Shown here piece after piece: positions 17,144 to 25,680 of a stretch of 44,496 nt of DNA. Below the pieces are notes generated by a model. That model saw only the letters and a list, made by a program, of their open reading frames with translations. It had not been told where the DNA came from and searched no databases. The position numbers were made by a program, and so were the translations under genes. This stretch comes from Pseudomonadota bacterium (GTDB lineage Bacteria; Pseudomonadota; Alphaproteobacteria; Acetobacterales; Acetobacteraceae), in NCBI GenBank assembly GCA_021805545.1, contig JAJZFB010000090.1, forward strand, positions 1 to 44,496, written 5' to 3'. The first letter of the stretch is position 1; each line of letters starts with the position of its first letter.

Positions 17144-17983
17144 TCAGGCGGCAGCCGAAACCGGCTCTTCGCCATTCAGCGTAAAACGGTGCAGCTTGCG
17201 GCCGCTTTCCTCGTCAAACGGCAATACACGGTGCATGGTACCTGTGTTGTCCCACATCAGCAGGTCGCCCATGCGCCATTTGTGCCGGTACACGTAACGC
17301 GGCTGCGTTGCATGCCACATCAGCCTGGTGAGCAGGTCCCGGCTTTCGGCCGGATGCATGCCCGCCACATGCGAGGCCGAAGTGCTTAGCACCAAAGATT
17401 TGCGTCCGGATTTATGGTGCCACACAAGCGGGTGCGCTCGCGCCGGGTAGGTACACCACAAGGCAAATTCTTCGGGCGAGCAATCGGGTTTTGCCGGAAA
17501 TAATGCGGCCTGCATGGTGTGCACCACCTTCAGCGTATCGAGCCGGAATTTTTCCTCCTGTGGCAGATCTTCATAGGTGGCGTAATTATTTACAAATTCC
17601 GTGTCGCCGCCTGTGTTGGCCAGCACGCGTGGTGTAAGCATGGTGGCGAAGGGCGGCACTTCCTCATACGTGCCATCCATGTGCCAGAGCTGGCTGCCGA
17701 AGAAGAATTTGGCATATTCAGGATTTTCCTTCTTGTCGAAGGTCACCTTCATCAACCCTTCCTCACCTTCCTTTTTTATGCCTCCCAGGCGTAAATCGCC
17801 CATGGTGCGTGCAAAATGCCGCTGCTCGTCATCGGTCAGGTACAAATCACGCATCACCAGCACGCCGCGCTGTACCAGCAGGGCGCGTATATCCAGGGCG
17901 TGCGCGCCGCTCAGCAGAGATTCCTTTGAGATTTTTAGTTCAGAGCCGATGCGCGGCTCCAATTCGAGCGATGTGAACGCCAT
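17144..17983 (-). CDS. TauD/TfdA family 2-oxoglutarate-dependent dioxygenase
   Basis: 280 aa from the ATG at 17983; the frame is open further upstream but that extension would cross the operator. The iron ligands are WHMDGTY (His-x-Asp) and a distal His in NTGTMHR, with the 2-oxoglutarate-binding Arg shortly after (KLHRF). Family members hydroxylate next to a heteroatom or cleave ether, sulfonate or sulfate-ester bonds using Fe(II), oxygen and 2-oxoglutarate. GGAACC precedes the start. First gene of the minus-strand operon; a palindrome shared with the regulator's own promoter lies ~86 bases upstream. The substrate is unknown. Confidence 0.88.
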   Translation of the reverse strand: MAFTSLELEPRIGSELKISKESLLSGAHALDIRALLVQRGVLVMRDLYLTDDEQRHFARTMGDLRLGGIKKEGEEGLMKVTFDKKENPEYAKFFFGSQLWHMDGTYEEVPPFATMLTPRVLANTGGDTEFVNNYATYEDLPQEEKFRLDTLKVVHTMQAALFPAKPDCSPEEFALWCTYPARAHPLVWHHKSGRKSLVLSTSASHVAGMHPAESRDLLTRLMWHATQPRYVYRHKWRMGDLLMWDNTGTMHRVLPFDEESGRKLHRFTLNGEEPVSAAA

Positions 17984-18067
17984 GCTGGTTCCGTCTCTAT
18001 TTGGGTTACAGTTTTGGGCAGCGCCATGCTTCGCGCCGGTATAAGCTATGTGCCGGCTTTCTTGTTT

Positions 18068-18081
18068 ATTTAGCACCTAAT
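18068..18081. promoter_or_regulatory. Putative TetR operator before the dioxygenase operon
   Basis: ATTTAGCACCTAAT at 18068-18081, a near-perfect palindrome (TTTAG-CAC-CTAA) matching the reverse complement of 18884-18897 over 13 of 14 bases. It lies in the gap between the regulator stop and the dioxygenase start. Confidence 0.65.
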
Positions 18082-18107
18082 TAGTTTCAATGGCAACGGG
18101 CGCTGCG

Positions 18108-18854
18108 TCAAATGCCTTGCGCGCCAGGTTTGCCTTGTTTTAGTGCCGCAACCTCAAGCATTTTGTCCACCAGCAGGGTCCGGAGCATTTTGTTTTCGCT
18201 GTGTTGTGAATCCGCATCCTCCATCCGCGGTATCAAACCATGCAGAAAAAGGTGCACGCAGTAGCGCGCGTGCTGGTCTATGGCCGCCTTATCTGGCACC
18301 GCCCCCCAGGCCGTTACTGTGGCCGGGCCACCCACCACCATGTGCAGAAAAGCCAGCGCCGCCTCGTTGCTGGCCGCCTCTTGCAAGCCCAGCCTCCGGC
18401 GCAGCAAGTCTGCCAGGTATGCAAGTGTGGGCGCTGTGCCTTTTTCATTGGTGTAGGCTCCAATTTCTGGCATTCTACCCGACTCGGCGTTGGTAATCCT
18501 GAGCAGCCGTAATCCCGCGGGGCTCATGATGTTGGTGAGCAGAATTTGCCCCACGCACAATAAGGTGGTTTCCAGATCCTTCATTTCCACCGCGCGTAGC
18601 CGTTCCACGGGTACAATCCATTCATTGATGGCGCGTTCAAGCGCGGCCTTGAACAAGGCGGTTTTGTCTTCGTAACGCATATAAACGGTGCGTTTAGCCA
18701 TTCCCGCGGCGGCGGTTATGGCATCCATGCTGGTGCGTTCAAAGCCCATTTCCAGAAACAGATCGAGCGCCTTGTCGAGCAGTTCCTCATTGCTCAGGCT
18801 TGGCCTGCCGGGCCGCCGCGCGGCTGTAGTGGTTTCGTCACCAAAGTGGTCCAC
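18108..18854 (-). CDS. TetR/AcrR family transcriptional regulator
   Basis: 248 aa. An N-terminal basic lead (RRPGRPSLS) precedes a TetR helix-turn-helix (FERTSMDAITAAAGMAKRTVYMRYEDK) at residues ~38-60; the C-terminal ligand-binding region is all-helical, longer than usual by a tail of ~30 residues. It likely represses until a pathway substrate or intermediate binds. The GTG start has GGGAG six bases upstream. It lies between the two catabolic gene sets, with the same palindrome upstream of its own gene and upstream of the dioxygenase, so it probably controls itself and both sets. Confidence 0.92.
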   Translation of the reverse strand: MDHFGDETTTAARRPGRPSLSNEELLDKALDLFLEMGFERTSMDAITAAAGMAKRTVYMRYEDKTALFKAALERAINEWIVPVERLRAVEMKDLETTLLCVGQILLTNIMSPAGLRLLRITNAESGRMPEIGAYTNEKGTAPTLAYLADLLRRRLGLQEAASNEAALAFLHMVVGGPATVTAWGAVPDKAAIDQHARYCVHLFLHGLIPRMEDADSQHSENKMLRTLLVDKMLEVAALKQGKPGAQGI

Positions 18855-18883
18855 AAAAACTCCCGGGCATATATTTAATCTGT

Positions 18884-18897
18884 TTTAGGTGCTAAAT
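18884..18897. promoter_or_regulatory. Putative TetR operator in the divergent regulator/LLM promoter region
   Basis: TTTAGGTGCTAAAT; its first 13 bases form a perfect palindrome with a 3-base centre (TTTAG-GTG-CTAAA). It lies 30 bases before the regulator's GTG and about 85 bases before the plus-strand LLM start. A second copy is at 18068-18081; I found no others in the window. Confidence 0.7.
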
Positions 18898-18980
18898 TGT
18901 GGGGCGTCAACCAGGGCTTGCCGTCACCCCGGCCGGGCCATTACAAAAGATTATCGCAAAGTCAGGAAACGGGAAAGAAA

Positions 18981-20072
18981 ATGGTGGAATTCTGGCGTGC
19001 CGGTGGTTCCGTCTCCGGCGGTTCGGCGGCCCAGGTGCAAGCGCAGGCGCAGGAACTGGAGGCCGAGGGCTGGGACGGACAGATGTTCATGGATAGCCAG
19101 TCTTTATCCGCGGATCCGTTCGTGCTGATGGGCGCCTGGGCCGTGGCGGCCAAAAATATCAAACTTTGCACCGGCGTTACCAACCCGGCCACGCGGCATC
19201 TGGCCGTGCTGGCCGCTAATATTGCCAGCGTGCAGTCTCTTTCTGGCGGCCGCGCCGTGCTGGGGATCGGGCGCGGTGATTCCGCGCTGGCTTATCTCGG
19301 CCATGCGCCAGTTACACTGCCGGCCTTCCGTAGGGCCTTGGTTACGTTGCAAACCCTGCTGTCTGGCCAAGAGGCCGAATTTGGCACGCGGCCGCTATTC
19401 GCCGAAGCCGCATCGGTGGAAAGCCTTGCCCTGGGCGCGCGCCCGGCCGCCATGCGGCTGAAATGGCTGCCCGCAGGTCTGCCTAAAGTCCCGCTGGATG
19501 TTGCCGCCACGGGGCCGAAGGTGATCGAGATGGCGGCGCAAATTGCCGAGCGCGTCACCTTCAGCGTTGGCGCCATGAAGGAGCGGCTGGCATGGGCGCT
19601 GGATTTGGCAAACAGGGCAGGAGGCGGGCGGCGCATTTCGTTTGGTGCGCAAATCATCGTCGTTTGCCACCCGGATATTGAGGCCGTGCGCGCAGCGGCC
19701 ACCAGCTTTGTTGCTCCTCTGGCACGCTTTCAGGTTATCCAGGGGCAGGCCGCAGGCCCGCAATCGGAAAGTGATGCGGCTAATTTCGCCGCTATTCGCG
19801 GTGCCTACGACATGACAAAGCATGACCATGTTATTGCCCATGACAAGCTGAAGGGGGCAGAACTCGATTGGGATTTCGTGCGGCACTTCGCCATTATCGG
19901 GCCGCCGGAGCATTGCATCGAGCGGTTATTGGAGCTCGCGGCCATGGGGATCGAGCGTTTCGTCGTCGTTGGCCCGGGTTTTCACCCCGAGGCCGGGCAG
20001 GGCGGGCGCAGCTTGTTCGCCACTGCGGTAATGCCCGCGGTGCGGGCGCGACTGTGTGGCCGGAACTCATAA
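18981..20072 (+). CDS. LLM class flavin-dependent oxidoreductase
   Basis: 363 aa from ATG 18981, chosen because of the purine-rich GGGAAAG just upstream and because the operator would otherwise lie inside or next to the coding region. Luciferase-like barrel features are WDGQMFMDSQSLSADPF, LCTGVTNPATRHLAVLAA and GGRAVLGIGRGDSALAYLG. This pattern resembles the methylene-tetrahydromethanopterin-reductase-like or F420-like branch; whether it uses FMN or F420 cannot be decided from sequence. First gene of the plus-strand set, transcribed divergently from the TetR gene. It probably oxidises a pathway substrate. Confidence 0.85.
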   Translation: MVEFWRAGGSVSGGSAAQVQAQAQELEAEGWDGQMFMDSQSLSADPFVLMGAWAVAAKNIKLCTGVTNPATRHLAVLAANIASVQSLSGGRAVLGIGRGDSALAYLGHAPVTLPAFRRALVTLQTLLSGQEAEFGTRPLFAEAASVESLALGARPAAMRLKWLPAGLPKVPLDVAATGPKVIEMAAQIAERVTFSVGAMKERLAWALDLANRAGGGRRISFGAQIIVVCHPDIEAVRAAATSFVAPLARFQVIQGQAAGPQSESDAANFAAIRGAYDMTKHDHVIAHDKLKGAELDWDFVRHFAIIGPPEHCIERLLELAAMGIERFVVVGPGFHPEAGQGGRSLFATAVMPAVRARLCGRNS

Positions 20073-20161
20073 CTCCGTCGTGTGTTCATAAGCACCTGGC
20101 ATTGCCGTTGCCGCAGGCCCGCGCCTAACCTGCCGGGTAAGTAAAACGCGAGCGGGATGGA

Positions 20162-21313
20162 ATGGACCAGGTTGACAGCTTACTGGCGCGAGCGCGCGGG
20201 CAGACAGGGCTGATTGAGTTCGGCGATGACGGGTTCATGGAGGGACTCCGCATATTTGTGCGGGCTCTGGACGCAGAAGCACGGCTGAACGAGATGGGCC
20301 GTGCCGCGAATGACGCGCAGATTATAATGCTGCTGAGTAACAGGCTGCAGGTTGAGGATTGGTACAGGCGCCACCCGGAAATAGATGAACAGCAGATAGC
20401 GGCACCGCTTATCGGGCTGGGGCTGCCGCGTACCGGCTCCACCGCGCTGGGCATTTTGCTGGGAGAAGACCCCTCTGCGCGAAGTTTGCGCAATTGGGAG
20501 GCGGTTTGGCCCTGTCCGCCACCCCAGGCCGCCACATATAACAGCGACCCGCGGATTGCGCTTATGGAGCAATCGATGGACCGCCGCGCCAAGCTTTTTC
20601 CGCGTATGAAGGCGATGTTGCCAAGCACCGCCACGTCGCCGACTGAATGCCAGACCATTATGGCGCTGGATTTCAAATCTCAACTTCTGCACGCTTTTGT
20701 GCATGTGCCCAGCTATGTGGAGTGGCTGAACCATAAGGCCAGCCTGGTGCCCACCTATGGTTACGTTAAACGTGTGCTGAAGCTGTTGCAATGGCGCTGC
20801 CCGCCTACAAATTGGCGCTTGAAGAATCCATCGCATATCATGTTCATCGATGCGCTTAACGAGGTATTTCCGGACGCGCGCTTTGTGATGACGCATCGGG
20901 ATATTGGTGCCGTCGCTCCCTCGGTGGCGGATTTGTATTACGAATTGCGCAAGGCTTACAGCGGCGCGGTGGATATGATCGCACTGGGCGATGAGATCAA
21001 AACATTCCTTGAACTCGGCATGCGCCGCATGATCGCTTTCCGGGATAGCGGCCATGAACATCGGTTTTTTGATATTTACTTCGCGCCGTTCCAGAAAGAT
21101 CCATTTCCCAGCCTTGAAGCCCTCTATGCCTGGATGGGCGAAACACTCTCAGATGTGGCGCGTGAGAACATGAAGCGCTGGTGGTATGAAACACCGCCGG
21201 AAGACCGCAGCTATGAGCGGACCAGCCCAGATAAATTCGGGCTGGATCCCGCCAAGCTGCGCGCGCGGTTTGGGTTTTATACCAGCCGTTTTGCGCCTGC
21301 GCGGGCAGCCTGA
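20162..21313 (+). CDS. Sulfotransferase-fold (Sulfotransfer_3) family protein
   Basis: 383 aa. The 5'-phosphosulfate-binding loop is visible as GLGLPRTGSTALG and the 3'-phosphate site as ARFVMTHRDIGAVAPS. These define the PAPS-dependent sulfotransferase family; the long form with an all-helical N-terminal ~75 residues is common in proteobacterial catabolic clusters, where its true reaction is mostly unknown. If PAPS is used, the product PAP would be cleared by CysQ, also in this window. Its stop overlaps the ATG of the following SDR (TGATG), so the two are coupled. Either it sulfates an intermediate or uses the same fold for another transfer; this is not settled by sequence. Confidence 0.82.
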   Translation: MDQVDSLLARARGQTGLIEFGDDGFMEGLRIFVRALDAEARLNEMGRAANDAQIIMLLSNRLQVEDWYRRHPEIDEQQIAAPLIGLGLPRTGSTALGILLGEDPSARSLRNWEAVWPCPPPQAATYNSDPRIALMEQSMDRRAKLFPRMKAMLPSTATSPTECQTIMALDFKSQLLHAFVHVPSYVEWLNHKASLVPTYGYVKRVLKLLQWRCPPTNWRLKNPSHIMFIDALNEVFPDARFVMTHRDIGAVAPSVADLYYELRKAYSGAVDMIALGDEIKTFLELGMRRMIAFRDSGHEHRFFDIYFAPFQKDPFPSLEALYAWMGETLSDVARENMKRWWYETPPEDRSYERTSPDKFGLDPAKLRARFGFYTSRFAPARAA

Positions 21314-22176
21314 TGAGTGAAGACGTAACACGCACCTCGCTTTGCCGCGACGATATATTGCTCTCCGGCAAAGTGGCCCTCATTACTGGCGGTGGCGCGG
21401 GTATTGGCCGGGGCATTGCCATTGGGTTTGCCGAATTTGGAGCCGATGTGGCGATTCTCGATGCCGATGCGGATGCCGCCAGTACAGTCGCGGATTTGGT
21501 TCGTGCCAAGGGCCGGAAAGCGCTCGCGATTTTGGCTGATGTTACCAACCGCGCCGCCGTGCGTGGCGCGGTTGCGCAGATTATCCGTGAGCTCGGGCGC
21601 CTGGATATTCTCGTCAACAATGCTGGTGGTACGCGCCCTTTGCCATTGCTCGACATGGTGGATAAGCAGCTGGATAAACGCATAGACCTTAACCTCACCA
21701 GCCTTTTTGTAACCACTCAGGCGGCAGCAAAGGCGATGGTAATGGCAGGGCAAGGTGGCGCCATTATCAATATTGCCAGCATCGAAGGATTGAGGGCCGC
21801 GCCTTATCATGCGGTTTATGCCGCATGCAAGGCCGGCATGGTCAATTTCACCCGCACCGCGGCGCTGGAATTGGGGGGGCATGGCATTCGCGTAAACTGT
21901 ATCGCGCCGGACGTGGTTTTTACCGAGGCAATGGCCCGTAATTCGCCATTCGCCCGCGCGCCGGAATTCAAAAAAGCCCATGCGCGCTACTTCCCGCTGG
22001 GCCGTGCGGGTAATTTTGATGATTGCGCTGGCGCCGCCGTGTTTCTCGCCTCTCCCATGGCATCTTACATCACTGGCACCACAATCAATGTGGATGGCGG
22101 CACTTTCGCTGCCAGCGGCTGGACGCGGGATAAGGATGATCATTGGCGCCTGTTCACGCGCAACCCCGAGGCCTGA
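21313..22176 (+). CDS. Short-chain dehydrogenase/reductase (SDR)
   Basis: 287 aa. A classical SDR: TGGGAGIGRG nucleotide-binding loop near residue 25, an acidic residue ending strand 2 (ILDAD, favouring NAD), the VNNAGG motif, the serine strand IINIASIEG, and the catalytic YAACK. The C-terminal TGTTINVDGGTF is the usual tetramer-interface strand. It begins within the stop codon of the sulfotransferase-like gene and is followed after 32 bp by an LLM enzyme. A second SDR sits in the minus-strand set, so the pathway seems to need two separate oxidoreduction steps. Confidence 0.9.
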   Translation: MSEDVTRTSLCRDDILLSGKVALITGGGAGIGRGIAIGFAEFGADVAILDADADAASTVADLVRAKGRKALAILADVTNRAAVRGAVAQIIRELGRLDILVNNAGGTRPLPLLDMVDKQLDKRIDLNLTSLFVTTQAAAKAMVMAGQGGAIINIASIEGLRAAPYHAVYAACKAGMVNFTRTAALELGGHGIRVNCIAPDVVFTEAMARNSPFARAPEFKKAHARYFPLGRAGNFDDCAGAAVFLASPMASYITGTTINVDGGTFAASGWTRDKDDHWRLFTRNPEA

Positions 22177-22208
22177 GCCTGGCGCCGCAATTCTGAAAGG
22201 ATACTGTA

Positions 22209-23120
22209 ATGAAATTCAACATCCCCTTACCCTTCGACCAGATTGAACCGGTGGATGAATTTACCACCATGGAGGCGGTGCGCGCAGTTGGCGCGGCGGT
22301 GGAGAAAGCGGGTTTCAATGCCGGGCTCGTCACGGACCATCCTTGCCCCACGGGCCGCTGGCTGGATGCAGGCGGGCATTACGCGCAGGGGCCGTTTGTG
22401 ATGCTCGCGCTGTTGGCGGCCCATACCACCAGGCTACGGCTGCAAACGGGTATTCTTGTTTTGCCGTATCGCAACCCCTTCACGGTTGCCAGAGATGTTG
22501 CCACACTCGACAAATTTTCCAATGGGCGTGTCACGGTCAGTGTCGGCGCTGGTTATCTCAAAGGCGAATACCGTGCCATGGGCGTGGATTTTGAGCAGCG
22601 CAACGAGCTGATGGATGAATATATGCGCGCGCTGAGGGGCTCTCTCACAGGCGAGGAATTCACCTTCGAGGGCACGGGCTATACGGCGTTTGGCAACCGC
22701 ATTCAGCCAGGCCCAGTGCAATCTCCGGTGCCGCTTTACGTTGGCGGCAATGCGCGCCGTGCCGTGCGCCGTGCCGTAGAGCTTGGTGATGGCTGGAATC
22801 CGTTTTTTACCTCGGGCGGTATAGATACCCGCACCACCCGCACGGCCTCGATGACGGGTGCGGATGATTTGCGGGATGGCATTGCATATATGAGGGAATA
22901 TTGTGAAAAGATTGGCCGCGCAATATTTCCGGATGTGGTGCTGGGCAGCATTTTCGCACCAGGGGAAGAACGTTCATTGCAAAAAACCTTCGACTATATT
23001 GGTGCCTATGATGAACTTGGCGTTACCGCCGTGGGCGCGCACATTCCTGGCCGTACGCGTGCCGAATGGTGTGAGAATGTGCAGCGTTTTGGCGAGGAGG
23101 TTATTGCAAAATGCAAATAA
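22209..23120 (+). CDS. LLM class (F420-type annotated) flavin-dependent oxidoreductase
   Basis: 303 aa. The barrel motifs are FNAGLVTDHPCPTGRW, LRLQTGILVLPYRNPFTVAR and NGRVTVSVGAGYLKGEY, and later VPLYVGGNARRAVRRAVELGDGWNP, which match the family usually named 'F420-dependent' LLM (TIGR03619-like). In organisms without F420 such proteins are thought to use FMN. It has a good AAAGGA before its ATG. It is fourth in the plus-strand set and overlaps the next gene by ten bases. With the LLM proteins at 16056 and 18981 it makes three flavin enzymes in one cluster. Confidence 0.87.
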   Translation: MKFNIPLPFDQIEPVDEFTTMEAVRAVGAAVEKAGFNAGLVTDHPCPTGRWLDAGGHYAQGPFVMLALLAAHTTRLRLQTGILVLPYRNPFTVARDVATLDKFSNGRVTVSVGAGYLKGEYRAMGVDFEQRNELMDEYMRALRGSLTGEEFTFEGTGYTAFGNRIQPGPVQSPVPLYVGGNARRAVRRAVELGDGWNPFFTSGGIDTRTTRTASMTGADDLRDGIAYMREYCEKIGRAIFPDVVLGSIFAPGEERSLQKTFDYIGAYDELGVTAVGAHIPGRTRAEWCENVQRFGEEVIAKCK

Positions 23121-24217
23121 GGGAGGCGCAATTGGGCCTAACAATTGAACAGATGACAAATGGGCTGACTCTGGAGCATGATTTCGTGTTTCCTTCATGC
23201 CCGCAAAACCCGGAAATGCGTGAAAGCACATCGGTTTGGTTGTATGATGAAAATGGCGAATTCGCTTTTCCTCGTGTGGGCATAGAGGCTGAGGCGCATG
23301 CATGGGATAACCGCCGCGTGCAGGGTAACTTTGCCTTCAAAAATGGCCGCATTCTCCATGGCCATTGCATGGGAAAAGCCCATTCACCGTTCGACGCGCA
23401 GGGCCGCCCCGCCATTCTTGGCGCGGGGCCTGCTTCGTTTCAGTGCATCGAGCCATTCTTCAAATGGCGCATGGCTTACGATGGCGATGCGGCCGATGGC
23501 ACGGTTGATGAGCAGATTGCGTGTAAGCTAAGCCCGGATAAGCGCGCCCGTGTGAAGTATGATGTTGAACTGACCATGGTTACACCGGCTTGGGTGCAGG
23601 ACAACACGCCGGAAGCCGTGGCGAAAATGTCGGGGGCAGATGCAATAGAGGCAGCCAATATGGGCATAGGCTGGCGCTATGAGCATCTCTTCCGCGCTGT
23701 GGGCTGGTTTGAGGTGGATGGCGAGAGGCGAGCCTTCAAAGGCACAGGCTTGCACGTAAAGCGTCAGAGTGTGCGCCCGCTTGCTGGTTTCCGTGGCCAT
23801 TGCTGGCAATCAGCCGTGTTCCCCGATGGCCGTGCCTTTGGCTATATTACCTATCCTCCACGCGAGAATGGGGTGGCCTATAACGAAGGCTATATTTTCC
23901 AAGATGGAAAAATGTATCCTGCCAAGGCCGTAAAAATTCCTTGGCTGCGCCGCATTATGGGGGCGGGAGATGATGTTTCGGTGGAGTTGGAATCCGCACT
24001 TGGCATTACCCGCATTGAAGCGGTCTCCGCATTCAACACATTCCGAATCGGTAACCCCGACCTGCAAGGGCTCAACCTCAACCAGGGCGGCGCGCGCTTT
24101 ATGTGGGATGGCCAGACTGCTTATGGCATGATGGAGCGTTCATCACCCTCAAGCCTTACGGTAATCTCCCCTGGGAATGAGGGAATTGATATGTTGCCCA
24201 AGATTGACCGCACCTGA
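23111..24217 (+). CDS. Conserved hypothetical protein, AttH/CrtC-lipocalin-like
   Basis: 368 aa, no signal peptide or membrane helix. Alternating short hydrophobic strands with many Trp/Tyr/Gly (ESTSVWLYDENGEFAFPRVGIE, GWFEVDGERRAFKGTGLHVKRQ, AFGYITYPPRENGVAYNEGYIF) suggest two consecutive beta-barrel halves, as in AttH/CrtC-like proteins and the DUF7064/DUF7065 group that occurs near LLM and sulfotransferase genes. The assignment is tentative. It may be an isomerase, hydratase or carrier for a hydrophobic intermediate. It overlaps the LLM gene by ten bases. An internal TTG with GGGAGG in front (near 23132) is an alternative start. Last gene of the plus-strand set. Confidence 0.6.
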   Translation: MQIREAQLGLTIEQMTNGLTLEHDFVFPSCPQNPEMRESTSVWLYDENGEFAFPRVGIEAEAHAWDNRRVQGNFAFKNGRILHGHCMGKAHSPFDAQGRPAILGAGPASFQCIEPFFKWRMAYDGDAADGTVDEQIACKLSPDKRARVKYDVELTMVTPAWVQDNTPEAVAKMSGADAIEAANMGIGWRYEHLFRAVGWFEVDGERRAFKGTGLHVKRQSVRPLAGFRGHCWQSAVFPDGRAFGYITYPPRENGVAYNEGYIFQDGKMYPAKAVKIPWLRRIMGAGDDVSVELESALGITRIEAVSAFNTFRIGNPDLQGLNLNQGGARFMWDGQTAYGMMERSSPSSLTVISPGNEGIDMLPKIDRT

Positions 24218-24265
24218 ATTTCGGAACTCCGTAAAACACTGTTTTTGGCCGGCTGGTTATTGTTG

Positions 24266-24282
24266 TCACCTCACTGAGGTGA
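24266..24282. terminator. Short perfect hairpin after the plus-strand catabolic set
   Basis: TCACCTCA-c-TGAGGTGA, eight paired bases with a single centre base. It lacks a T-run. It lies in the 173-bp gap between convergent genes. Confidence 0.35.
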
Positions 24283-24312
24283 GCCCAAGGCTCGTCATGC
24301 TATTGGCGCGAG

Positions 24313-24347
24313 AGGGAATGCGGCGCTGTAAAATCGTCGCATTCCCT
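24313..24347. terminator. Hairpin between convergent genes, downstream of ssb
   Basis: AGGGAATGCG (24313-24322) pairs perfectly with CGCATTCCCT (24338-24347) around 15 bases. It could end transcripts from both sides, though no strong T-run is present. Confidence 0.5.
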
Positions 24348-24390
24348 TGAATGATTGCGTTTGTTATTGACAACCGTGCACAGGTAATAA

Positions 24391-24882
24391 TTAGAACGGA
24401 ATTTCATCGTCCAGATCATTGCCCGGCCGTGTATCCCACCCGCCGGCGGCGCGTGCCGGGGCCGCGGTGCGCGCGGGCGCGGCGGACGCGCGGGGGACAA
24501 AATCCTCCCCGCCGCCCATGCCGCCGCCGCCGGCTTTATCCAGCAGTACCAGCTCGCCGCCAAAGCGGCCCAGTAATATCTCGGTGGTATAGCGTTCCTG
24601 CCCGCCCTGATCGGTCCATTTGCGCGTCTGCAATTTGCCTTCCAGATACACTTTAGAGCCCTTGCGCAAATATTTCTCGGCCACCTCGCCCAGCCGGTCA
24701 TTCATGATGACCACGCGGTGCCATTCAGTCTGCTCCTTGCGCTCACCGCTCACCTTATCGTTCCAGCTATCCGAGGTAGCGACGGTGAGATTCACGATTT
24801 TCATACCCGATTGGGCGTTGCGGACTTCGGGGTCTTTGCCCAGATTGCCCACCAGGATTACCTTGTTCACACTACCTGCCAT
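24391..24882 (-). CDS. ssb: Single-stranded DNA-binding protein
   Basis: 163 aa. The N-terminal OB fold begins [16 protein letters not shown] and includes the [22 protein letters not shown] segment. After about residue 112 a Gly/Ala/Pro-rich linker leads to the acidic tip DLDDEIPF, which docks partner proteins such as RecQ, RecO and PriA. It coats single-stranded DNA during replication and repair. AAGGAG precedes the ATG on the minus strand, and directly upstream of that are four 17-bp tandem repeats. Unlike in some bacteria it is not divergently paired with uvrA, though uvrA is 3 kb away. Confidence 0.97.
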   Translation of the reverse strand: MAGSVNKVILVGNLGKDPEVRNAQSGMKIVNLTVATSDSWNDKVSGERKEQTEWHRVVIMNDRLGEVAEKYLRKGSKVYLEGKLQTRKWTDQGGQERYTTEILLGRFGGELVLLDKAGGGGMGGGEDFVPRASAAPARTAAPARAAGGWDTRPGNDLDDEIPF

Positions 24883-24892
24883 TTCAGGCTCC

Positions 24893-24960
24893 TTGTCTTG
24901 GGATACTCGTTGTCTTGGGATACTCGTTGTCTAGGGATACTCGTTGTCTTGGGATACTCA
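24893..24960 (-). repeat. Four 17-bp tandem repeats upstream of ssb
   Basis: Plus-strand unit TTGTCTTGGGATACTCG at 24893, 24910, 24927 (one substitution) and 24944 (last base differs). On the minus strand the units read CGAGTATCCCAAGACAA and run straight into the ssb ribosome-binding site, so they lie in the leader or promoter. Confidence 0.9.
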
Positions 24961-25680
24961 TTATGTCCAGAAGGCGGTTTTTTGCCCGAATACGCCCCAA
25001 AGGCAATTACTGTTTTATTGGGTAAAAATTTTTCAGCACCCAAAAGCTGCCCGCTTATACCTGTGTAGCGGCCGCCGGCTTTTTCCTGAGCGGCATGTTC
25101 CAAAAATCCTTGCATCCGACTCGCCGTTGAACATTGTTTTACTACGCATGAACCAAACCGGTATATGCGATTAAAGAGGGTAAAAACCCGATATTGCGCG
25201 GATTAGGCCTTTGGCGCAAGTCGCCTTAACCCGCAAGTTGCGGAAAAGCTAAATTTTTCAACCTTTGGTAGAGGTCGCGCAACCATTCCCTGTTGCCCCA
25301 ATTCCGTGCCTGTTGCGCCAGCCACCGCGCATGGCGGGCACTGCCTGGCCTGGAAGCTGGGAAACGGACGCCCGGGTAAGGCATGGCGCGTACAAACCGG
25401 CGCGCATGGGTACTAAAAGCTGCAAAACCGTAATGTGCTACCAGCTATAATGGTGCTTTTTCGAATTAAAAATATCCGCGTCTAACACGTAGTTTGTTGA
25501 AAATCTTACCTCCGGAAAATTGGGGCATGGATATTGCCCGATTAAACGAAGCTCGGCCGGATATTTAATAATCAGTAATGGTTCCGTGGGTCGATTGAAC
25601 TCGCGAACCGGATTGCCACCTCTAGGGTGCCTTTATGAGTGAGGCTTGGTGTTTGCATTATTCGTGAGGAATATCGATAC
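24961..25680. other. Long intergenic region between ssb and the GH5-Hint gene
   Basis: About 720 bases with no supportable gene. It is more A+T rich than its surroundings and has short runs of T and A, consistent with promoters for both divergent genes. I checked for common riboswitch cores (cyclic-di-GMP, cobalamin) and saw no convincing match, and no LexA-type direct repeat was found. Confidence 0.6.

Noticed and set aside
18897-18980. 28-codon N-terminal extension of the plus-strand LLM enzyme
   Set aside because: It would begin at the operator, has no ribosome-binding site, and the family normally begins near residue 29.
24893-24960. Possible CRISPR-like array
   Set aside because: The 17-bp units are directly adjacent without spacers and no cas genes are near.
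25265-25450. Possible small ORF or riboswitch in the long gap before the GH5-Hint gene
   Set aside because: The frame has no plausible start context, and no conserved riboswitch core could be matched.
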